From positions 3,868,010 to 3,932,009 of the forward strand of contig NZ_CP072467.1 of the NCBI RefSeq assembly GCF_018437505.1: a stretch of DNA of 64,000 nucleotides. Direction: 5' to 3'. This document shows, in pieces, positions 59,917-64,000 of the stretch (positions are counted from its first letter, which is position 1; each line of letters starts with the position of its first letter). The stretch is from Spiractinospora alimapuensis (GTDB lineage: Bacteria > Actinomycetota > Actinomycetes > Streptosporangiales > Streptosporangiaceae). Made by a program: the position numbers and the translations under genes. The notes beneath the pieces are model-generated. The model saw only the letters and a program-made list of their open reading frames with translations. It was not told the DNA's origin and did not search any database.

Positions 59917-61236
59917 GTGTACGGAGAGCTGCTCGCGTTCATCTCGATGGTGGTCGCTTTCGTGGTCGGGGTCCTGATCGGGCTCACGATCCGAACGCGG
60001 CGTTCCGACAGACTCGCAGGTGACGGCTCAGCGGGGGGCGGTTTCCAGACCCCCGCCGGGCTTCCCCCGGGCGTCGCGGAGGTCCTCGCCGCCCTTCCCT
60101 CCTCGGCCGTGGTGCTCGACCCGGCGGACCGCGTGCTGCGAGCCAGTTCCGCGGCCCGCGCGTTTGGCATCGTCCGCGGCGAGGAACTCCGGATCTCGGA
60201 ACTCCTCGCGCTCGCGCGGCAGGTGCGGCGCGACGGGGTGATCCGGGAGACGGAGGTGGAGGTGAGTGTCGCGCGGTTCGGGCCCGACGTCACGAACTTC
60301 GCCGTACGTGTGGCGCCGCTGGGCGGTACCGGACTGGTCCTGGTCCTCGCCGAGGACCAGACGGAACGCCAGCGGGTGGAGGCGGTGCGCCGGGATTTCG
60401 TCGCCAACATCAGTCACGAGCTCAAGACACCCGTGGGTGCGCTCTCCCTGCTCGCCGAGGCGGTCTCCGAGGCGAGCGAGGATCCCGAGGCGGTCCGGCG
60501 GTTCACGAACCGGATGCGCTACGAGGCCGACCGGCTCACCAGCGTCATCCAGGACCTCATCACCCTCTCGCGGATCCAGGGCGCGGAACCGGTGCCCGAA
60601 CCGGTCGACGTCCCCCTGAAAGTGGTGGTCGCCGAGGCCATGGCCGGGGTGGAGCTCGCGGCGGAGGCCAAACGGATGGAGTTCGCGCGTGGCGACATGG
60701 AGGGGATCACGGTCCTCGGCGACGAGTCGCTCATGGTCACCGCGGTGCGCAACCTCATGGCCAACGCCGTCGCCTACAGCCCGGAGGGAACCCGAATCTC
60801 CGTCTCGGCGAGCCAGACCGACCAGGCAGTGGAGGTGAAGGTCGCGGACCAGGGAATCGGGATCCCGCGACAGGACTTGGAGCGTGTGTTCGAGCGCTTC
60901 TATCGGGTGGACACGGCGCGAAGCCGCGCGACTGGAGGTACCGGTCTCGGCCTCGCGATCGTGAAGCACATCATGACCCATCATCGGGGGGACGTGGTGG
61001 TGTGGAGCAAGGAAGGCCACGGATCCACGTTCACGCTTCGCTTCCCCACCGGACGACAGGCTCCGACGGGACGGCAGAGTCCCACGGGGCAGCGGAGTCC
61101 GACGGAGGGGCGGAGCCCGGGCACGACAGACGGCCCCCAGGCGCGACAGGGTTCCGGTGGGCAGGACAGCCCACCGGGACAGGCCCCGGAGTATCCGACG
61201 GTGGTTCACAACAGTGAGGGGAAGGAAACCCAGTGA
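59917..61236 (+). CDS. senX3: Phosphate sensor histidine kinase SenX3 (PhoR)
   Basis: The 439-residue protein has one clear TM at about 5-25 (LLAFISMVVAFVVGVLIGLT) and a PAS-like sensor. HisKA has VRRDFVANISHELKTPVGAL (H167), and HATPase_c has LMANAVAYSPEGT, VADQGIGIP and GTGLGLAIVKHIM. The C-terminus beyond the kinase is an unusual run of short repeats (PTGRQ/SPTGQR type) of about 60 residues. GTG at 59917 was chosen because the TM begins there; the frame is open back to 59845. The stop overlaps regX3 by 4 bases. Confidence 0.9.
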   Translation: MYGELLAFISMVVAFVVGVLIGLTIRTRRSDRLAGDGSAGGGFQTPAGLPPGVAEVLAALPSSAVVLDPADRVLRASSAARAFGIVRGEELRISELLALARQVRRDGVIRETEVEVSVARFGPDVTNFAVRVAPLGGTGLVLVLAEDQTERQRVEAVRRDFVANISHELKTPVGALSLLAEAVSEASEDPEAVRRFTNRMRYEADRLTSVIQDLITLSRIQGAEPVPEPVDVPLKVVVAEAMAGVELAAEAKRMEFARGDMEGITVLGDESLMVTAVRNLMANAVAYSPEGTRISVSASQTDQAVEVKVADQGIGIPRQDLERVFERFYRVDTARSRATGGTGLGLAIVKHIMTHHRGDVVVWSKEGHGSTFTLRFPTGRQAPTGRQSPTGQRSPTEGRSPGTTDGPQARQGSGGQDSPPGQAPEYPTVVHNSEGKETQ

Positions 61237-61925
61237 CCCGAGTACTCGTCGTGGAGGACGAAGAGTCCTACAGCGATGCTCTGTCGTACATGCTGCGGAA
61301 GGAGGGATTCGAGGTCGCCGTCGCGGAGAGCGGGCCGGTGGCCTTGGAGACCTTCGAGCGGACCGGTGCGGATCTCGTCCTCCTCGACCTGATGCTCCCC
61401 GGCCTCTCCGGTACCGAGGTGTGTCGAGAGTTGCGGCAGCAGTCGAACGTTCCCGTGATCATGCTGACCGCCAAGGACAGTGAGATCGACAAGGTGGTCG
61501 GTCTCGAGTTGGGGGCGGACGACTATGTGACCAAGCCCTTCTCCTCCCGGGAGCTGGTGGCTCGGATTCGTGCCGTCCTGCGCCGGCGAGGCGACGAGGA
61601 GGGGGTGGTGGACCCCGGTGCTCTGGAGGCGGGGCCGGTGCGCATGGACGTCGAGCGGCACGTCGTGTCGGTTCGGGGGGACAGCGTTCAGTTGCCGCTC
61701 AAGGAGTTCGAACTCCTCGAGGTGCTGCTGCGAAACGCCGGGCGCGTCCTCACCCGGGTCCAGCTCATCGACCGGGTGTGGGGCGCGGACTACGTGGGGG
61801 ACACCAAGACGCTGGACGTTCACGTGAAACGGTTGCGGGCCAAGATCGAGAAGGACCCCGGGACTCCCCGCTCGATCGTCACCGTTCGTGGGCTCGGCTA
61901 CAAGTTCGACCCGGATGGTTCCTAG
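61233..61925 (+). CDS. regX3: Phosphate response regulator RegX3 (PhoP)
   Basis: The 230-residue protein has a receiver with VLVVEDEESY, D52 in LVLLDLMLPGLSG, T in VIMLTAKD and K in DYVTKPFSSRE. The winged helix is LPLKEFELLEVLLRNAGRVL and VKRLRAKIEKDPGTP with TVRGLGYKF. It controls phosphate-starvation genes through PHO boxes and is translationally coupled to senX3 by a GTGA overlap. Order phoU/senX3/regX3/carD is conserved in actinobacteria. Confidence 0.95.
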   Translation: MTRVLVVEDEESYSDALSYMLRKEGFEVAVAESGPVALETFERTGADLVLLDLMLPGLSGTEVCRELRQQSNVPVIMLTAKDSEIDKVVGLELGADDYVTKPFSSRELVARIRAVLRRRGDEEGVVDPGALEAGPVRMDVERHVVSVRGDSVQLPLKEFELLEVLLRNAGRVLTRVQLIDRVWGADYVGDTKTLDVHVKRLRAKIEKDPGTPRSIVTVRGLGYKFDPDGS

Positions 61926-62144
61926 TCAGGGGCTATCCGGCGGTGCTTCTGTGGTAAGGAACGCATCCCCGAAGTGAGCCCCGGTGGTCACCCCGCGTCG
62001 ATGCCCACGGTGCCGAAGAAGCAGGGCCCAGGGGGTTTGTCAACCCCCAAAACTGCCCTCTGACCTGCATGATCTCAATGCGGGCAGGTACGCTAAGTCA
62101 CTGGCGCGTGGTACCCTTGTGTTAGTGGAAGGGGTACTTGTCAC

Positions 62145-62627
62145 ATGGCTTTCAAGGTCGGCGACACCGTTGTTTACCCCCATCATGGGGCTGCTCGTAT
62201 TGAGGCGATCGAGACTCGCGCCATTAAGGGCGAGGACAGAACCTACCTCGTTTTGAAGGTCGACAAAGGCGATCTGACGGTCCGTGTGCCGGCCGAGAAC
62301 GCTCAGGAAGTCGGCGTCCGCGATGTGGTGGGCGAGGAAGGTCTGGAGCGCGTATTCGAGGTCCTGCGCGCACCGCACACCGAAGAGCCGACGAATTGGT
62401 CGCGGCGTTACAAGGCCAACTTGGAGAAGCTCGCGTCGGGCGACGTCAACAAGGTAGCGGAGGTAGTTCGCGACCTGTGGCGGCGTGATCGGGAACGCGG
62501 GCTTTCCGCCGGCGAAAAGCGGATGCTGGCGAAGGCACGGCAAATTCTGGTGAGTGAGCTCGCTCTGGCCGAACAGACCAATGAGGATAAGGCCGAAGCA
62601 TTGCTCGACGAGGTTCTCACTAAGTAG
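62145..62627 (+). CDS. carD: CarD family transcription regulator
   Basis: The 160-residue protein has the RNA-polymerase interaction domain [20 protein letters not shown] and [20 protein letters not shown]. The DNA-binding C-domain follows, with the conserved [15 protein letters not shown] and [20 protein letters not shown]. CarD stabilises the open complex at rRNA and other promoters. TACCCT at 62111-62116 could be its -10, and GGAAGGGG precedes the ATG. The leader holds the near inverted repeat GTACCCTT/AAGGGGTAC, whose second arm covers the ribosome site. Confidence 0.95.
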   Translation: MAFKVGDTVVYPHHGAARIEAIETRAIKGEDRTYLVLKVDKGDLTVRVPAENAQEVGVRDVVGEEGLERVFEVLRAPHTEEPTNWSRRYKANLEKLASGDVNKVAEVVRDLWRRDRERGLSAGEKRMLAKARQILVSELALAEQTNEDKAEALLDEVLTK

Positions 62628-62632
62628 TCAAC

Positions 62633-63127
62633 GTGCTATCGAGAATTCCTCGGGTGGGCGTCGGAACGGACGTCCACCCGATTCAACACGGTCGGCCACT
62701 ATTCCTGGCCGGATTGGAATGGCCCGGCGAAGACGGCGTGAGTGGCCATTCCGACGGTGATGTCGCCGCTCATGCGGCCTGTGACGCCCTCTTCTCCGCG
62801 TGTGGGCTGGGCGACCTCGGGTCCCAGTTCGGTACGGCGGCCCCCGAATGGCACGGGGCCGCCGGTGTCGCCCTCCTCACCGAGGCCGCGGCGCGGGTGC
62901 GTGCCGCGGGTTTCGAGATCGGCAACGTCGCGATCCAGATCATCGGGAACCGTCCCCGATTCTCGGCCCGCCGTCAGGAGGCCGAACAGGTTCTGAGCGC
63001 CGCCGTGAAAGCCGGGGTCTCCGTCTCCGCCACCACCACCGACGGCTTGGGCCTCACCGGCCGGGGCGAGGGCATCGCCGCCGTCGCGACAGCCCTGTGT
63101 CTCGCACCTCCGATCGACCCCACCTGA
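62633..63127 (+). CDS. ispF: 2-C-methyl-D-erythritol 2,4-cyclodiphosphate synthase
   Basis: The 164-residue enzyme has the IspF start [12 protein letters not shown], with Asp and His metal ligands. [20 protein letters not shown] follows with its His-Ser-Asp set, then GDLGSQFG and [19 protein letters not shown]. It makes the cyclic diphosphate of the non-mevalonate isoprenoid route. It begins GTG 5 bases after carD. The usual ispD between carD and ispF is absent here, and the expected cysS does not follow. Confidence 0.93.
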   Translation: MLSRIPRVGVGTDVHPIQHGRPLFLAGLEWPGEDGVSGHSDGDVAAHAACDALFSACGLGDLGSQFGTAAPEWHGAAGVALLTEAAARVRAAGFEIGNVAIQIIGNRPRFSARRQEAEQVLSAAVKAGVSVSATTTDGLGLTGRGEGIAAVATALCLAPPIDPT

Positions 63128-64000
63128 CCTGAGCGCTCGACTGGACCCGCCTGCATCTCCTGACCACCGGTGGCTGAAGGAGCGGACGGCGCGTCCCAGG
63201 AGATGAACACGGGCGGCCGACGTCTCCATCGTCAACCCGCTGCTACGGGGGGTCACGGACTGGGGCACTCGTTTCTCCACCGGCGGCGCGTGCCTGTACG
63301 CGGCTGTCGCACCGCGACCCGCCCGCGCTCCCGCTGTAGTGGTTCACGGGAGGCGGGACTCTCCAAATCCCTGAGGGGATCGTCGGCGACGGCGCGGTGC
63401 AAGGGCACGCCCACCAGCGGTGTCGCCCTCGGACTTCAGCCCACCCCTGAACCGCCGCTCTCCGTCCGCGACAGGTGAGAGCGGTTCGGTGGGATCTGTT
63501 GGGGACGGAGTCGAATGGGTGGAGAGACTGACAAGAAGGCGCGGCCAGGAACTGGGTGTGGTGGCGTCCGGAGTCTCCAGACGCGGCGCGGAGGGCGACG
63601 CGGGAACTCACGGCCGGGTCCCCGCCCCCAAGTCGGTCCGTTCTCGCCTGCTCGATCTCTCGGGTGGCGCCAATTGTGGGTGGTCGACGTGGGCGCTGGG
63701 GAGTGGCTGCCGGACTCTCCCGATCCGTGGCGCTGTGGACGGCGGAGTCGGGGAGCGGCGGGCTCACCTAGGCGACGCGCGGGCCACTTTCGGGAAGGTG
63801 TGCGTGGGTATCCGTCGGTCGTCGCACACACGCCGAAGGGAAGACCAGGGACGTACCGTGCGTCAGTCGTGTGGATGGCCAAGGTCGGTGTGAGTTGGTC
63901 ACTGTCCGGCGCGCGCGGGTGTCCACACCTCGCGTGCCGCGGGAGTGACGCCGAGCTGGGCGCCGCGTTGCCGGCGCACGACGGATCCATCGTGCCCCGA
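63128..64000. other. Terminal region with no gene recognised
   Basis: The last 870 bases hold only arginine/proline-rich open frames without family motifs on either strand. An imperfect inverted repeat is GAACCG...GCTCTC with GAGAGCGGTTC around 63448-63487. I found no tRNA or IS end. cysS, the usual neighbour of ispF in actinobacteria, is not here. Confidence 0.5.

Noticed and set aside
1-64000. Biosynthetic gene cluster, prophage or insertion sequence
   Set aside because: No polyketide or NRPS module, phage structural gene, integrase or transposase was recognised anywhere in the window.

Overview
This is a very GC-rich stretch of actinomycete chromosome. Codon third positions are almost all G or C, and GTG starts and 4-bp GTGA/ATGA gene overlaps are common. 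The gene content (mycothiol synthesis, SenX3/RegX3-PhoU, CarD, IspF, YgfZ, Dtd, CPBP proteases, many TetR regulators) fits the Nocardiopsaceae (Nocardiopsis or Streptomonospora type). That placement is inferred from gene content and style only. I recognised no rRNA, tRNA, prophage or intact insertion sequence.

Layout. 1-9909 is a string of small regulator/enzyme pairs: a 5'-truncated amino-acid oxidase, a TetR with its palindrome, a methyltransferase divergent from a CGNR regulator, a metallophosphoesterase/PQQ-propeller fusion, a TetR/glyoxalase pair, and a TetR with tetO-like operators divergent from a membrane protein and flavin monooxygenase. 10117-14605 is a two-component system divergent from an MMPL transporter. 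14693-24501 holds a quinone oxidoreductase, a TetR/thioesterase operon, an NmrA-like reductase, a two-gene ABC exporter, and an MFS exporter with its LmrA/YxaF-type repressor and twin operators. 24502-25503 has no recognisable gene but many inverted repeats and two isolated CRISPR-repeat-like elements.

25504-31149 is the most interesting block. A compact minus-strand operon encodes a DsbA-like lipoprotein, a CcdA-like membrane electron carrier, a PQQ-propeller lipoprotein, a BlaI repressor, an M56 (BlaR1-like) membrane protease and a second DsbA-like protein. It is divergent from a small membrane protein with a CPVC motif. Between the two directions lie two 15-bp operators with the same TCTATGnnnCATAGA pattern. 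I infer a BlaI/M56-controlled extracytoplasmic thiol-disulfide module.

31227-44929 carries a phosphoribosyltransferase, a PCMT-like methyltransferase overlapping a 35-codon zinc-knuckle ORF, two neighbouring frameshifted genes, a MerR/CPBP operon with a textbook MerR promoter, three paralogous small membrane proteins (the middle one broken), a DUF1707 protein, a YfbK-like VWA lipoprotein, an LPxTG surface protein with tandem repeats, a PAP2 phosphatase and YgfZ. 44943-55362 carries Fur, an 11-codon ORF with an extreme Shine-Dalgarno followed by a branched hairpin, a nitrobindin-like protein, a DsrE-like protein, Dtd, a DUF2207 protein, two tandem zinc metallopeptidases, a membrane alpha/beta hydrolase, a DUF2516 protein and a second BlaI/M56 pair.

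55954-63127 is conserved core: mshA, a YbjN-like gene, gpmA, phoU divergent from senX3-regX3, then carD and ispF. The last 870 bases show no gene I can support.
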